A stretch of DNA of 64,000 nt from Nocardia higoensis (GCF_015477835.1 NZ_JADLQN010000001.1:2852001-2916000), one strand, 5' to 3'. Counted from the stretch's first letter, positions 18,479 through 31,746 are shown. A program made the numbers and translations. Notes: generated by a model from the letters alone, not told the origin.

Positions 18479-19801
18479 GTGTTGGAGAGCGTTTTCGGTG
18501 TGCACCCGACGATCCTGCTCGAGCTTGTGACAATTCCCCTTTTCACTGGCGTCATCGGATACATCACCAACTGGACCGGCATCCTGATGCTGTTCCAGCC
18601 CATCAGCTTCCACGGCATCAAGGTACTCGGGCTGCGTTCGCTGTATCCGTTCCTGCCCAAGCGTATCCAGGTGCTGCCGCTGCTCAGCTACGACGGCAGG
18701 CTCGGCTGGCAGGGCATCGTGCCCTCGCGGGCGGACAAGATGGCCAGCATCGCGGTCGACAAAGGCTTGTCCAAACTCGGCAGTGTCTCGGACTTCTACC
18801 GCGAACTCGACCCGGACAAGCTCGCCGAACATCTGGCCGCCACGGCCGACGCGCAGATCACCGACATCATCGAAGAGATATTGCGCCGCGAGCATCCGCA
18901 ACTCTGGTACAACCTGCCCAGCCAGGTCCGGGAACGCGTGCACGCGCGAGTTCGCCAGCAACTGCCCGACATCCTGCGCGAACTCACCGACGAACTGGGC
19001 AAGAACATCGATCAGCTGCTCGATGTCAAACAGATGGTGATTCGCTATTTCCAGGCGCGCCCGCACCTGTTGAACACGCTGTTCCAGGTCCTCGGCGCGA
19101 AGGAACTGCGTTTCATGCAGAACTTCGGCTTCTATTTCGGCGCCCCGATGGGCGTCGTGCTGGTGGCGGTGCTGCACCTGACCGGACTGTCGTCGTGGGT
19201 GGTGCTGCCGGTCGGCGGCGTGATCATCGGCTGGGTGGTCAACTGGATCGGCCTGAACATGATCTTCGCCCCGGCCTACCCGAAGTGGTGGTGCCCGTGG
19301 CGCCAGGGCCTGCTGATCAAGCGTCAGCACGAGATCACCGACGGCTACGCCGAACTCGTCTCCTCCCAGGTGATGACGGTCGCCAACATCGGCGACGAAC
19401 TGCTCAACGGCCCGCGCTCGGACCGCACGCTGCAGATGCTCGAGGAGATCCTGCGTCCGGCCGCCGACCGCGCGCTCGGTGCGGCGCGGCCCGCGGTGAA
19501 GTTCGTGCTGGGCAGCCGGGAGTACGACACGCTGCAGAAGACGCTGACCAACGAGGCCATGTCGATCGCGCCGATCGCCTTCGCCGACCCCGAATTCAAC
19601 GTCCGCCAGGGCAAACAGATCGGCGACTACATCGCCAAGCAGATGGCCGCCCTCGCTCCGCCCGACTTCGTGGACATGTTGCGCGCGGCCATCAAGCAGG
19701 ACGAGTGGCTTCTTTTCGTTCATGGCGGTGTGCTCGGCCTGCTCGCCGGATACGCTCATATCCTGATCTTCGGAACGGAAGTGGCGACGACATGGATATG
19801 A
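18479..19801 (+). CDS. DUF445 family membrane protein
   Basis: A 440-residue protein with a hydrophobic N-terminal segment (ELVTIPLFTGVIGYITNWTGILMLF), the DUF445 motif GYITNWTGILMLFQPISF, a second pair of membrane segments in the middle (GVVLVAVLHLTG and GGVIIGWVVNWIGLNMIFAP, repeating the NWIGLNMIFxP pattern) and a C-terminal hydrophobic anchor. Between them are long amphipathic helices. GTG 18479 is chosen because AGGAGG stands eight bases upstream; GTG 18431 in the same frame has no such site. The family function is unknown. Its stop overlaps the start of the next gene. Confidence 0.8.
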   Translation: MLESVFGVHPTILLELVTIPLFTGVIGYITNWTGILMLFQPISFHGIKVLGLRSLYPFLPKRIQVLPLLSYDGRLGWQGIVPSRADKMASIAVDKGLSKLGSVSDFYRELDPDKLAEHLAATADAQITDIIEEILRREHPQLWYNLPSQVRERVHARVRQQLPDILRELTDELGKNIDQLLDVKQMVIRYFQARPHLLNTLFQVLGAKELRFMQNFGFYFGAPMGVVLVAVLHLTGLSSWVVLPVGGVIIGWVVNWIGLNMIFAPAYPKWWCPWRQGLLIKRQHEITDGYAELVSSQVMTVANIGDELLNGPRSDRTLQMLEEILRPAADRALGAARPAVKFVLGSREYDTLQKTLTNEAMSIAPIAFADPEFNVRQGKQIGDYIAKQMAALAPPDFVDMLRAAIKQDEWLLFVHGGVLGLLAGYAHILIFGTEVATTWI

Positions 19802-20685
19802 CGGACTCCTCCGACGGCGACCATACGCCGGGCGATCCCGGTCATCCCGCCGGCGAGCCGGCGCCCCGGCCACAGGCCGCGCCGGTATCGCGATCGCGAC
19901 GGGTCTCCCTGGTCAAGATCCCTCGATTCGAGATCATCTCCCCACTCCGGACCGCGCGGACCGCGGGCGGCGTCGCCAAGGTGGCGCTGACCGCCGCGGG
20001 GGAGGTCGCCGCCTGGTCGGTGGACACCGCGATCGGTGTCACCGGCACCGTGGTCAAGGGGTCGATGTCCGGCATGCCCGCCCGAGAGGTGCTCGCCGAG
20101 GCCGAAGCCGAGGTACGCGACGCGGTCCGGCGGGCGCTGCGCCTGCCCCCGAGCCCGGACACCGAGGCACCGGGCCTGCCGACCCTGCGGGAACAGGGCG
20201 CGGCGCTGTTGCGCCTGTCGGCCGGCGCCGAACACGACCAGGCCGACATCCACCCGGCTTACGCGGGCATGCTGGCCGAACTCACCCCGGACGAGGCGCG
20301 CATCCTGCGCCTGCTCTACCGCGACGGTCCGCAGCCCGCCATCGATGTCCGCATCGGGCGCCCGCGCGGGCTCGGCGCCGAGCGGCGGGTCGACGGACTG
20401 TGCGTGATCGGCGATCACGCCGGACTGCGCTTTCCGAACCGGGTGCCGCAGTATCTGACCAATCTGCGCAGGCTGGGCCTGATCGAGATGGCCAAGGAAC
20501 CGGTCGACAACCCGAACCGCTACCAGTTGATCGAAGCCCAGGCCCCGGTGCGGGAGTTGTTGAAGCGCTCCGGTTTCGGCACCAAGGTGCACTACCGCAG
20601 CATCGTGATCACGCCGTTCGGCGAGGACTTCGTGCGTACCTGTCTGCCGGGGATCGTGCAGGGCCGCAGCGCCGAATCCAGCTGA
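19792..20685 (+). CDS. DUF4393 (Abi-alpha-like) family protein, copy 2
   Basis: A 297-residue paralogue of the gene at 17372-18247. Shared blocks: HPAYAGMLAELTPDEARILRLL, DGPQPAIDVR, AGLRFPNRVPQYLTNLRRLGLIE and ITPFGEDFVRTCLPG. The N-terminal ~60 residues are Pro/Ser/Asp-rich and differ between copies. ATG 19792 (or ATG 19798, both in frame) overlaps the DUF445 stop, so the two are translationally coupled and their products probably work together. Function unknown. Confidence 0.65.
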   Translation: MDMTDSSDGDHTPGDPGHPAGEPAPRPQAAPVSRSRRVSLVKIPRFEIISPLRTARTAGGVAKVALTAAGEVAAWSVDTAIGVTGTVVKGSMSGMPAREVLAEAEAEVRDAVRRALRLPPSPDTEAPGLPTLREQGAALLRLSAGAEHDQADIHPAYAGMLAELTPDEARILRLLYRDGPQPAIDVRIGRPRGLGAERRVDGLCVIGDHAGLRFPNRVPQYLTNLRRLGLIEMAKEPVDNPNRYQLIEAQAPVRELLKRSGFGTKVHYRSIVITPFGEDFVRTCLPGIVQGRSAESS

Positions 20686-20754
20686 GCCGAGCTCGCCCAC
20701 CCGAATTCGCCCAGCCGAATTCGAGTGGGCGCCGTCGAGCGGGGCTCGGACGGG

Positions 20755-22572
<1,818 letters not shown>

Positions 22573-22697
22573 GAAACCTTCCGACTCACCGGTGACGCGG
22601 CTGCGCGGTGATCGCGCGGCTCGCCCGAAGTGTTGGCGCCAGTCGCGCGAACCGGACAAGCCTACCGAGGGCGTCGCTCGCCGAGACCGGCGCGGGC

Positions 22698-23621
22698 TCA
22701 GTCCTCCCGCTCGATCACCCGGGCGCCCGGGACAGGTCCGCTCGCGGTGCGGATCCCGCGCGCCACTCCCGCGCCCGCCAGTTCGGCGGCGACGGAGACC
22801 GCGGCCTCGGCGCTCTCGCAGAGGAAGGCGCAGGTGGGGCCGGAGCCGGAGACCAATCCGGCCAGGGCGCCCGCGTCCACTCCGGCGCGCAGGGTGCGGC
22901 GCAGGTCGGGAGCCAGGGAGACCGCCGCGGCCTGCAGGTCGTTACCGAGCAGCGGGGCCAACTGCCCGGGGTCGCCCGCGGCCAGTGCCTGCATGAGTGC
23001 CTGCGGGTCGCCGAGGCGCGGGGGGTCGCCGTGTTCGCGCAAACGGTCCAGTTCCGCGAACACGGTGGGGGTGGACAATCCGGTCTTGGCGATGGCAAGC
23101 ACCCAGTGGAAGGTGTTGCGGGACAGCACAGGAAGCAACCGCTCGCCGCGTCCGGTGCCCAGCGCGGTGCCCCCGTGCAGGGCAAAGGGCACGTCGCTGC
23201 CGAGTTCGGCGGCCACCGCGGACAATTCCTCGCGGTCCAGACCCATGTCCCACAGTTCGTTGAGGCCGACCAGGGTGGCGGCCGCGTCGGCACTGCCACC
23301 CGCCATTCCGCCCGCGACCGGGATGCCCTTGTCGATGACGATCTCGACCAGCGGCGCACGACCGACCATGTGCGCCAGGCGAACCGCCGCCTTCCACACC
23401 AGATTGCCGCGGTCGGTGGGCACCTCGGCGGCGCCTTCGCCGTTGACCCGCACCGTGAGCGCCGCGGCGGGCGAGATCCGCAGGTCGTCGCCGAGCGACA
23501 GCGCCTGGAACACCGTCGTCAGATCGTGGTAGCCGTCCGGACGCAGGTCGCCGACGCCGAGGTGCAGATTCACCTTCGACGGCGCGCGCACGAGAACCGG
23601 ACTTGGCACAACTGACAGCAC
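22698..23621 (-). CDS. ispE: 4-diphosphocytidyl-2-C-methyl-D-erythritol kinase (MEP pathway)
   Basis: A 307-residue GHMP kinase of non-mevalonate isoprenoid synthesis. Seen: [24 protein letters not shown], the ATP loop [39 protein letters not shown] and [15 protein letters not shown] 23621 is chosen: it lies eight bases after a TAGGCT -10 hexamer and gives the normal length. Order rpfB, rsmA, ispE matches mycobacteria, but here a copper chaperone gene lies between rsmA and ispE on the other strand. Confidence 0.94.
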   Translation of the reverse strand: MLSVVPSPVLVRAPSKVNLHLGVGDLRPDGYHDLTTVFQALSLGDDLRISPAAALTVRVNGEGAAEVPTDRGNLVWKAAVRLAHMVGRAPLVEIVIDKGIPVAGGMAGGSADAAATLVGLNELWDMGLDREELSAVAAELGSDVPFALHGGTALGTGRGERLLPVLSRNTFHWVLAIAKTGLSTPTVFAELDRLREHGDPPRLGDPQALMQALAAGDPGQLAPLLGNDLQAAAVSLAPDLRRTLRAGVDAGALAGLVSGSGPTCAFLCESAEAAVSVAAELAGAGVARGIRTASGPVPGARVIERED

Positions 23622-23629
23622 GAGAGCAC

Positions 23630-23635
23630 AGCCTA
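23630..23635 (-). promoter_or_regulatory. -10 element for ispE, leaderless type
   Basis: TAGGCT (read on the minus strand) followed by eight bases and the GTG start at 23621. No Shine-Dalgarno is visible. Confidence 0.5.
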
Positions 23636-23682
23636 ACCCCTGTCCCCGACACCCGCCGGGCGCAGGCACGCACCACGACCAC

Positions 23683-23711
23683 TTGCCACAAATACCCCCT
23701 AGGGGTATGTT
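23683..23711 (+). promoter_or_regulatory. Copper-type promoter with CsoR-like operator
   Basis: A -35 TTGCCA (23683-23688) and a -10 TATGTT (23706-23711) are 17 bp apart. The dyad ATACCCCCTAGGGGTAT (23692-23708; 7-bp arms, 3-base centre) fills the second half of the spacer and overlaps the -10. This C-run/G-run dyad is the known style of CsoR-family operators, where the copper-free repressor blocks the promoter. The csoR gene itself is not in the window. Confidence 0.75.
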
Positions 23712-23766
23712 CGAGGTGGCGGGCAGACCGACCGCCCGGAGCAACGACATCGGAGGAGTCACGACC

Positions 23767-23973
23767 ATGACCACGACCACCTACACCGTCAAGGGCATGA
23801 CCTGCGGCCACTGCGCGAGCGCGGTCGAGAGCGAGATCAGCAAGATCGACTCGGTGACCGGCGTCGCGGTGGACGTGGCGTCCGGTGCGGTACGCGTGGA
23901 GAGCACCGCACCGCTGGCCGACGCCGATGTCGTCGCGGCGGTGGACGAAGCGGGCTACGAAGTCGCACTCTGA
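23767..23973 (+). CDS. copZ: Copper chaperone, heavy-metal-associated (HMA) domain
   Basis: A 68-residue CopZ-like protein. The single HMA domain starts [22 protein letters not shown] with the metal-binding GMTCGHC (two Cys). It would carry Cu(I) in the cytosol to an exporter. GGAGGA lies nine bases before the ATG. No CopA-type ATPase is adjacent, so its partner is elsewhere. The promoter with a CsoR-like operator just upstream supports copper regulation. Confidence 0.93.
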   Translation: MTTTTYTVKGMTCGHCASAVESEISKIDSVTGVAVDVASGAVRVESTAPLADADVVAAVDEAGYEVAL

Positions 23974-24018
23974 CCCCATGCCCGGCGACGACGGCAGCGT
24001 CTTCGATGTCGCCCGGCC

Positions 24019-25008
24019 TCAGCGCTGGGCGGCCAGCCGCACATAGGCGGCCGTATCCAAGGTTTCACCGCGCGCGGTCGGGTCGATCCCCGCGGCGACC
24101 AGAAGACGCTCGGACTCGGCCGTACCGCCGGCCCAGCCCGCCAGCGCGGCACGCAAGGTCTTGCGCCGCTGAGCGAAGGCCGCGTCGACGACCTCGAAGA
24201 CGCGGCGGCGGTGTTCCTCGTCGGTCGGCCACGGCGGCTCGGCGTAGCGCTGCACCCGAACCAAGCCGGAATCGACCCGAGGAACCGGCCAGAACACCTG
24301 GGTGCCGATCGCGCCCGCCCGGCGCACCGACCCGAAGAAGCCGGCCTTCACACTGGGCACGCCGTACACGCGGCTGCCCGGTTGGGCGGCCAGCCGGTCG
24401 GCCACCTCCGCCTGCACCATCACCAGGGCCGTCGTCAGGCTCGGCAGTTCGGCCAGCAGATGCAGCAGAACCGGCACCGCGACGTTGTAGGGCAGATTCG
24501 CGACCAGCGCGGTCGGCGCGAAGGGCAGTTCCCCGGCCCCCACCCGCAGTGCGTCGGCCCGCACCACATGCAGCCGATCGGCCAGCGTGGGCGCGCGATC
24601 GGCGACAGTGGCGGGCAGATGCTCGGCGAGCACCGGATCGATCTCGACCGCCACCACCTTGTCGACGACATCGAGCAGCGCCAGGGTCAGCGAGCCGAGG
24701 CCGGGGCCGACCTCGAGCACGGTGTCGGTGCGGCCCACCCCGGCGGCGGCGACGATCCGGCGCACGGTATTGCCGTCGTGCACGAAGTTCTGTCCGAGCT
24801 GCTTGGTCGGGCGTACGCCGAACCGCTCGGCCAGCGTCCGCACCTCGGCGGGCCCGAGCAATGCGGCCTCGCCGCGCGCTGAGGTCTGCGCGCTGTCAGC
24901 GGCCTTGCTGCCGACAGGGGTCACGCCGTCGCCCACCACCGAACCGTCGGCTGCGGTCTCGGCGCGGTCGGAGTTGTCACCTCGAGCGGGGATATCGGCG
25001 GACGGCAC
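24019..25008 (-). CDS. rsmA: 16S rRNA dimethyladenosine methyltransferase
   Basis: A 329-residue enzyme that dimethylates A1518/A1519 of 16S rRNA. Motifs: [21 protein letters not shown] loop [46 protein letters not shown] (NLPY catalytic) and [14 protein letters not shown]. The GTG start at 25008 is supported by a TAGGTT -10 exactly six bases upstream (25020-25015). This leaves a ~50-residue polar N-terminal extension (Ala/Asp/Ser-rich) before the normal domain, unusual for the family. Confidence 0.94.
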   Translation of the reverse strand: MPSADIPARGDNSDRAETAADGSVVGDGVTPVGSKAADSAQTSARGEAALLGPAEVRTLAERFGVRPTKQLGQNFVHDGNTVRRIVAAAGVGRTDTVLEVGPGLGSLTLALLDVVDKVVAVEIDPVLAEHLPATVADRAPTLADRLHVVRADALRVGAGELPFAPTALVANLPYNVAVPVLLHLLAELPSLTTALVMVQAEVADRLAAQPGSRVYGVPSVKAGFFGSVRRAGAIGTQVFWPVPRVDSGLVRVQRYAEPPWPTDEEHRRRVFEVVDAAFAQRRKTLRAALAGWAGGTAESERLLVAAGIDPTARGETLDTAAYVRLAAQR

Positions 25009-25014
25009 CGCACG

Positions 25015-25020
25015 AACCTA
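25015..25020 (-). promoter_or_regulatory. rsmA: Leaderless-type -10 element for rsmA
   Basis: TAGGTT on the minus strand, followed by six bases and GTG at 25008. It lies in the 57-bp gap after rpfB, so rsmA can be expressed apart from rpfB. Confidence 0.6.
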
Positions 25021-25065
25021 CCAATCGCCGGGCCCGCCGCCCCTCCGCCCGCCTCGGTGGTGAGC

Positions 25066-26283
<1,218 letters not shown>

Positions 26284-26378
26284 CTAGCCGACATCACTCG
26301 CCATTGTCTGTGATCTGTCTCACATATGCGTTTTCGATCTTCCCGTTCCGGTAAATGCCCGAGCCGGTTCCCCGGAAT

Positions 26379-27206
26379 TCAGATGCGATAGAGCCTGCGA
26401 GCGTTCGCCGTGGTGATCTCGGCCAATTCCTGCGGGTCCTGCCCGCGCAATTCGGCCAGCGCGCGCACGGTGTAGGGCAGGCAATAGGACTCGTTCGGCG
26501 CGCCGCGGAACGGATGCGGGGTGAGATACGGCGCGTCGGTTTCCACCAGGATCTGCCCGTCGGGCACCACCTTCGCCGCCTCGCGCACCTCGTGGGCGTT
26601 CTTGAAGCTGACATTGCCGGAGAAACTGAGCACGTATCCCTCGTCGACGCAGGCCATCGCCATGTTCGGGTCCGAGGAGAAGCAGTGGAAGATCACCGTG
26701 GCCGGCGCGCCCTCGTCCAGCAGGACGGTCAGCAGATCGTGATCGGCTTCGCGGTTGTGGATCATCAACGGCTTGCGCACCCGCTTGGCCAGGTCGATGT
26801 GCCAACGGAAACCCTCGATCTGGGTCTCGATGTCGGCACAGCCGTCGAGCTTGCCCGGCCAGTAGTAGTCCAGCCCGGTCTCACCCACCGCGACCGTGCG
26901 GGGGTCGGCGGCGAGGCGCTCGAGTTCCGCCTCGGCCTCGGCGTCGAGCGCGTTCGCGCGGGTCGGGTGCAGGGCCACCGCAGCGAACACGCGCGGATCC
27001 CAGTGCGCCGCGTCGACCGCCCAGCGCGCCGCGTCGAGATCGTCGGCCACGGTCACCACGCGCCCCACACCGACCTTCTCCGCCCGGTCGAGGATCACCG
27101 CCGTCGACTCGGCGTCCGTGGCGCCGCAGGCATCCAGGTGGGTGTGTGCGTCGACCAGCGGAGCGAGCGGTTCGGGCAGGTCTGGGGCAGGACGCTTGGC
27201 GCTCAT
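26379..27206 (-). CDS. tatD: TatD-family metal-dependent hydrolase / DNase
   Basis: A 275-residue TIM-barrel amidohydrolase. Metal ligands: [10 protein letters not shown] (HxH), the Glu of [19 protein letters not shown] (His), FHCFSSD (His) and [16 protein letters not shown] (Asp). It probably has 3'-5' exonuclease activity on DNA or RNA. AGGAG precedes the ATG at 27206. It stands before rpfB on the same strand and is divergent from metG, as in mycobacteria. Confidence 0.93.
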   Translation of the reverse strand: MSAKRPAPDLPEPLAPLVDAHTHLDACGATDAESTAVILDRAEKVGVGRVVTVADDLDAARWAVDAAHWDPRVFAAVALHPTRANALDAEAEAELERLAADPRTVAVGETGLDYYWPGKLDGCADIETQIEGFRWHIDLAKRVRKPLMIHNREADHDLLTVLLDEGAPATVIFHCFSSDPNMAMACVDEGYVLSFSGNVSFKNAHEVREAAKVVPDGQILVETDAPYLTPHPFRGAPNESYCLPYTVRALAELRGQDPQELAEITTANARRLYRI

Positions 27207-27387
27207 CGATCTCCTGACTGGCGACTTCACGTGGCGAGCGGTGCCGCGCGGGTACGAATTCGGCGACTCCACCGGCCTCGCGAGATCGGCCGGGCCGGCC
27301 TCCGCGGGGCGCGGCGTCCACCGCACCGGCCGTAGTGTCGATGCGATACCCGCGTGCAGTCGCTGTCCAACTACAGTAGTCAGCACC

Positions 27388-28956
27388 ATGAACGCGGACG
27401 CACCAGCCTTCTACGTCACCACGGCCATCGCCTACCCGAACGGCGCACCGCACATCGGGCATGCCTACGAGTACATCTCCTCCGACGCCATCGCCCGGTT
27501 CAAGCGCCTCGACGGCTTCGACGTGTTCTTCATGACCGGCACCGACGAGCACGGTCAGAAGATGCAGCAGACGGCGGCCGCCGAGGGCATTCCGGTCCAG
27601 GATCTGGCCGCTCGCAACTCCGATGTCTTCGAACGGCTGGACAAGGCCCTCGACATCTCCTACGACCGGTTCATCCGCACCACCGACGCCGACCACCTGC
27701 GCGCCAGCGAGGTCATCTGGCAGCGGATGCTGGCCAACGGCGATATCTACCTCGACAACTACTCCGGTTGGTATTCGGTGCGCGACGAGGCTTTCTACAC
27801 CGAGGAGGAGACCACGCTGCTCGACGACGGCAGCCGCATCTCCACCGAGACGAAGACGCCGGTCACCTGGACCGAGGAATCGAATTTCTTCTTCCGGCTC
27901 TCGAAGTACCAGGACAAGCTGCTCGCGCTGTACGAGGAGCACCCGGAATTCGTCGCGCCCGCGACCCGCCGCAACGAGATCGTCAGTTACGTCAAGGCGG
28001 GGCTGAAGGATCTGTCCATCTCGCGCACCACCTTCGACTGGGGCGTGCCGGTTCCCGACCACCCCGATCACGTGATGTACGTGTGGGTGGACGCGCTCAC
28101 CAACTACCTCACCGGCGTCGGTTTCCCCGATCTGGATTCGCCCGAGTTCCAGAAGTACTGGCCGGCCGATCTGCACATCATCGGCAAGGACATCACCCGT
28201 TTCCACACGGTGTACTGGCCCGCATTCCTGATGTCGGCGGGCGTGGCATTGCCGAAACGCGTTTTCGTGCACGGCTTCCTGTACAACAAGGGCGAGAAGA
28301 TGTCGAAGTCGGTCGGCAATGTCGTCGACCCCCTCGACCTCGTCGACGAATACGGCCTCGACGCCGTGCGCTTCTTCCTGTTGCGCGAGATCTCCTACGG
28401 TCAGGACGGCAGCTACAGCCACGAGGCGATCGTCTCGCGCATCAATGCCGATCTGGCCAACGAATTCGGCAATCTGGTGCAGCGCAGCCTGACCATGGTG
28501 AACAAGAATTGCGACGCGGCGGTGCCCACGCCCGGCGCGTTCACCGACGAGGATCGCGCGCTGCTCGACCGCGCCGACGGCCTGCTCGAGCGCTGCCGCG
28601 CCGAATTCGACAACCAGCAACTGCATCTCGCGCTCGAGGCGATCTGGCTGACGCTCGGCGAGACGAACCGCTACTTCTCCGCGCAGGCCCCGTGGGCGTT
28701 GCGTAAATCGGGCACCGAAGAGGACCTCGCCAGGATGGCGACCGTGCTCTACGTCACCCTCGAGGTGGTGCGCATCGTCGCCATCCTGGTGCAGCCGGTC
28801 ATGCCGGGGTCGGCGGCGCGGATTCTGGATCTGCTGGGGCAGCGGGCTCGCACGTTCACCGATATCGCGACGCCGCTCACGCCCGGCACCGCACTGCCCG
28901 CCCCCGCGCCGGTGTTCCCGCGCTATGTGGAGCCCAAGGACGGCGAGACGAAGTAG
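27388..28956 (+). CDS. metG: Methionyl-tRNA synthetase
   Basis: A 522-residue class I enzyme charging tRNA-Met. Signatures: the HIGH box [24 protein letters not shown], the KMSKS box [15 protein letters not shown], and [15 protein letters not shown] connective region ([11 protein letters not shown]). It lacks the zinc-knuckle Cys set and the C-terminal tRNA-binding EMAPII domain, as usual for the short mycobacterial type. TACAGT (27372-27377) stands ten bases before the ATG and no Shine-Dalgarno is present, so the leader is only a few bases. Confidence 0.97.
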   Translation: MNADAPAFYVTTAIAYPNGAPHIGHAYEYISSDAIARFKRLDGFDVFFMTGTDEHGQKMQQTAAAEGIPVQDLAARNSDVFERLDKALDISYDRFIRTTDADHLRASEVIWQRMLANGDIYLDNYSGWYSVRDEAFYTEEETTLLDDGSRISTETKTPVTWTEESNFFFRLSKYQDKLLALYEEHPEFVAPATRRNEIVSYVKAGLKDLSISRTTFDWGVPVPDHPDHVMYVWVDALTNYLTGVGFPDLDSPEFQKYWPADLHIIGKDITRFHTVYWPAFLMSAGVALPKRVFVHGFLYNKGEKMSKSVGNVVDPLDLVDEYGLDAVRFFLLREISYGQDGSYSHEAIVSRINADLANEFGNLVQRSLTMVNKNCDAAVPTPGAFTDEDRALLDRADGLLERCRAEFDNQQLHLALEAIWLTLGETNRYFSAQAPWALRKSGTEEDLARMATVLYVTLEVVRIVAILVQPVMPGSAARILDLLGQRARTFTDIATPLTPGTALPAPAPVFPRYVEPKDGETK

Positions 28957-29001
28957 AGCGGCGAGAACCGGACCACGTCAACGGTTCTCGCCGGTCTCGA
29001 C

Positions 29002-29754
29002 TCACCGCCAGCCGGCCAGCAGACGCTCGGCCTCCTTCGCGAGGGCGGCCTGCAGGAACGGCCCGAAGCTGATCCTGGCCACACCCTGTGCGGCCAGCTC
29101 GGCCTTGGCCGGGATGTCGGGGACGCCGATGGCGTTCACCGGCAGCGGCAGCCGGGAGGTGAGCGCGCGCATGTCCTCGGCGGAGTGCCTGCCCACCGGG
29201 TACAGCACGTCCGCGCCCGCCTTCGCCGCCAGCGTCAGTCGGTCGACGGCGCGATCGAGGCGATCGGACTCCTCGCCGTCCTTGCGCAGGAACAGGTCGG
29301 TGCGCGCGTTGACCACCACGTGCACCCCCGCCGCGTCGGCGTATTCGCGCAGCCCCCGCACCAACTCGGCGTGCTCCTCGGCGCCGCGCAGGCGACCGCC
29401 TTCGCTGTGTACGGTGTCCTCGATATTGAGGCCGACCGCACCCGCCTCGAGCAGGCCGTCGACGAGCTGGGCCGGGCTGAGCGCGTAGCCGGATTCGATG
29501 TCGACCGAGACCGGTACGTCGACGGCGGCGGTCACCTGCCGCACTCTGGTGAGCAGTTCGGTGTAGGTCATGCCCTCGTTGTCGGCGCGGCCCACCGAAT
29601 CGGCGACGGGATGGCTGCCCATGGTCAGTGCCGGAAATCCCGCTGCCACCGCGAGGTTCGCCGACCAGGCGTCCCACACGGTCGGCAGCACGACGGGATC
29701 GCCAGGGCGGTGCAGCGCCAGCAGGGCCTTGGCTTTGCTCTCCAGAGTCGTCAT
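29002..29754 (-). CDS. Isocitrate lyase / PEP mutase superfamily enzyme
   Basis: A 250-residue (beta/alpha)8 protein. Typical blocks: [41 protein letters not shown] (metal-binding acidic loop), [31 protein letters not shown] and [15 protein letters not shown]. It lacks the KKCGH motif of true isocitrate lyase, so it is more likely a C-C or P-C lyase of unknown substrate. M. tuberculosis Rv1998c is, from memory, of the same type. The start at ATG 29754 is uncertain; ATG 29766 is also in frame. Confidence 0.82.
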   Translation of the reverse strand: MTTLESKAKALLALHRPGDPVVLPTVWDAWSANLAVAAGFPALTMGSHPVADSVGRADNEGMTYTELLTRVRQVTAAVDVPVSVDIESGYALSPAQLVDGLLEAGAVGLNIEDTVHSEGGRLRGAEEHAELVRGLREYADAAGVHVVVNARTDLFLRKDGEESDRLDRAVDRLTLAAKAGADVLYPVGRHSAEDMRALTSRLPLPVNAIGVPDIPAKAELAAQGVARISFGPFLQAALAKEAERLLAGWR

Positions 29755-29824
29755 GCCTTCGATCATGGTCGCCGTGCGCCCGGCCCGCAGCCCGACACGC
29801 ACGGTCGCGCGGCCACGCCCGCCG

Positions 29825-30316
29825 TCAGTCGCAGCTCTGCTCGGCGGAGTCGACGCGGCAGGCGTGCGTGTCGAGAACCCGCGCGCCCGGCCCCTCGTCG
29901 CCGAGGCGGTCGCGTTCGTTGACGATCTTGCACACGCCGAGCGACAGGCAACCGCAGCCGATGCAACCGGTCAGACTGTCGCGCAAGCGGATCAGCTGCT
30001 CGATGCGATCGTCCAGGTCGGCGCGCCAAGTGGTCGACACCGTCTCCCAGTCGCGCTTGGTGGGGGTGCGACCCTCGGGCAGCCGATCGAGTTCGGCCTT
30101 GATCTCGCTCAGCGGGATGCCCACCCGCTGCGAGATACGGATGAACGCCACCCGGCGCAGCATGTCACGTGGGTAGCGACGCTGGTTGCCGCTGGTGCGA
30201 CGGCTGGAGATCAGGCCCTCGCGTTCGTAGAAGTGCAGAGCCGACACCGCGACGCCACTGCGCTGCGACAGTTGACCGGGGGTCAATTCCTTGGCTCGCC
30301 AATCGGCTGTCGACAT
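29825..30316 (-). CDS. soxR: Redox-sensitive transcriptional activator SoxR
   Basis: A 163-residue MerR-family regulator. The helix-turn-helix is [25 protein letters not shown] followed by the wing [10 protein letters not shown]; a dimerisation helix follows; the [2Fe-2S] site [12 protein letters not shown] (C-x2-C-x-C-x5-C) is intact. In actinobacteria SoxR responds to redox-active compounds such as quinones and phenazines. ATG 30316 follows AAGGAG. The likely targets are not obvious among the neighbours (a PEP-mutase-family gene downstream, arcA divergent). Confidence 0.95.
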   Translation of the reverse strand: MSTADWRAKELTPGQLSQRSGVAVSALHFYEREGLISSRRTSGNQRRYPRDMLRRVAFIRISQRVGIPLSEIKAELDRLPEGRTPTKRDWETVSTTWRADLDDRIEQLIRLRDSLTGCIGCGCLSLGVCKIVNERDRLGDEGPGARVLDTHACRVDSAEQSCD

Positions 30317-30333
30317 CACGCTCCTTCGCTCGA

Positions 30334-30357
30334 GGTGAACCATACTTCAGGTTCACC
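30334..30357. promoter_or_regulatory. Inverted repeat upstream of soxR
   Basis: Perfect 8-bp arms GGTGAACC and GGTTCACC with an 8-base spacer, centred 30 bases before the soxR ATG. On the minus strand TATGGT (30344-30339) inside it can serve as the soxR -10. The position suits autoregulation by SoxR or control by another factor. The arms differ from the usual SoxR box CCTCAAG, so the binder is uncertain. Confidence 0.5.
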
Positions 30358-30460
30358 GCGCCCGGACCATTTCGGACACATGAGCATAAATGTTTCTTTC
30401 CGACGCCGAATTCCCGGGACGGCGCGCCGCGATCAGCGTGCTCACCGGGGCCGGGCGCAT

Positions 30461-30466
30461 TACGGT
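30461..30466 (+). promoter_or_regulatory. arcA: Leaderless-type -10 element for arcA
   Basis: TACGGT ends six bases before the arcA ATG at 30473; no Shine-Dalgarno. Confidence 0.6.
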
Positions 30467-30472
30467 CGGAGC

Positions 30473-31738
30473 ATGAACCACCACGGCTGGAGCACGGACC
30501 ACGGTTACGGCGTCACCTCCGAAGTGGGCGTGCTGCGTACGGTGATGCTGCACCGGCCGGGTGCCGAACTGCGCAGGCTCACGCCGCGTAACAGCGATCA
30601 GCTGCTCTTCGACGGCATCCCCTGGGTGGAGCGCGCCCAGCAGGAGCACGACATCTTCACCGAGGTGCTGCGCGGGCGCGGGGTGGAAGTGCTGCTGCTG
30701 GCCGACCTACTGGCCGAGACACTCGAGGTCAGCGGCGCGGCCCGTGTCCAGGGCATCAGCGCCGCCGTCGACGCGCGCAGGCTCGGGCACACTCTGGCCG
30801 ACGAGCTGGCCGGTCACCTGCGCGGCGTGGCGGCCCGGGAACTGACCGAGATCCTGATGGCGGGCATGACCTTCGACGAACTCCCGTTCGCCCCCGACGG
30901 CACCTCGCTGGTGCGCCGGATGCACCACGGCAGCGACTTCGTCATCGATCCGCTGCCCAATCTCCTGTTCACCAGGGATTCCTCGTTCTGGGTCGGCCCG
31001 AGGGTGGCGATCACCTCGCTCGCACTGCCCGCCCGGATGCGGGAGACCTCGCTGACCGACCTGGTCTACGCGTTCCACCCGCGCTTCCTCGGTGTGCGCC
31101 GGGCCTACGAATCCCACACCGCCCCCATCGAGGGCGGCGACGTGCTGCTGCTCGCGCCGGGAGTGGTCGCGGTCGGCGTCGGCGAACGGACCAGCCCGGC
31201 GGGTGCGGAAGCCCTGGCGCGCAGCCTCTTCGACGACGATCTCGCGCACACCGTGCTGGTGGTGCCGATCGCGCAGAGCCGCGCCACTATGCACCTGGAC
31301 ACCGTGTGCACCATGGTCGACACCGATGCGGTGGTGATGTATCCGGCGCTGCGCGACGAACTGCGCGCGTTCACCATCCGGCGTGGCGATGCCTACGAGG
31401 GAAGGGACCACGGCGGGCGCGCGGATCCCTCCGGGGTCACCATGGCCGGACCCGACCCGTTCCTGCCCGCCGCGGCCGAGGCCATGGGCATCGGCAAGCT
31501 GCGGGTGATCGACACCGGCTCGGATGTGGTGACCGCCGAACGCGAGCAATGGGACGACGGCAACAACACCCTGGCGCTCGCCCCCGGCGTGGTCGTCGCC
31601 TACGAACGCAACGAGGTGACCAATGCCCGGCTCGCCGACGCCGGGGTCGAGGTGCTCACCATCCCCGGGTCCGAGCTGGGTTCCGGCCGCGGCGGCCCGC
31701 GGTGCCTGTCCTGCCCCCTGTCCCGCGAGACCGTCTGA
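30473..31738 (+). CDS. arcA: Arginine deiminase
   Basis: A 421-residue guanidino-modifying enzyme that hydrolyses arginine to citrulline and ammonia. Catalytic elements: [13 protein letters not shown] (substrate Asp/Arg), [11 protein letters not shown] (Glu), [13 protein letters not shown] (His) and the C-terminal [13 protein letters not shown] with the nucleophile Cys at ~411. Full length. No arcB/arcC/arcD follow, so it is not part of a complete deiminase pathway here. A GntR-type regulator starts 8 bases after its stop. Confidence 0.95.
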   Translation: MNHHGWSTDHGYGVTSEVGVLRTVMLHRPGAELRRLTPRNSDQLLFDGIPWVERAQQEHDIFTEVLRGRGVEVLLLADLLAETLEVSGAARVQGISAAVDARRLGHTLADELAGHLRGVAARELTEILMAGMTFDELPFAPDGTSLVRRMHHGSDFVIDPLPNLLFTRDSSFWVGPRVAITSLALPARMRETSLTDLVYAFHPRFLGVRRAYESHTAPIEGGDVLLLAPGVVAVGVGERTSPAGAEALARSLFDDDLAHTVLVVPIAQSRATMHLDTVCTMVDTDAVVMYPALRDELRAFTIRRGDAYEGRDHGGRADPSGVTMAGPDPFLPAAAEAMGIGKLRVIDTGSDVVTAEREQWDDGNNTLALAPGVVVAYERNEVTNARLADAGVEVLTIPGSELGSGRGGPRCLSCPLSRETV

Positions 31739-31746
31739 GAGTCCAC

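Noticed and set aside
27388..28956. metG truncated at the C-terminus
   Set aside because: Lack of the EMAPII domain is normal for the short mycobacterial-type enzyme.
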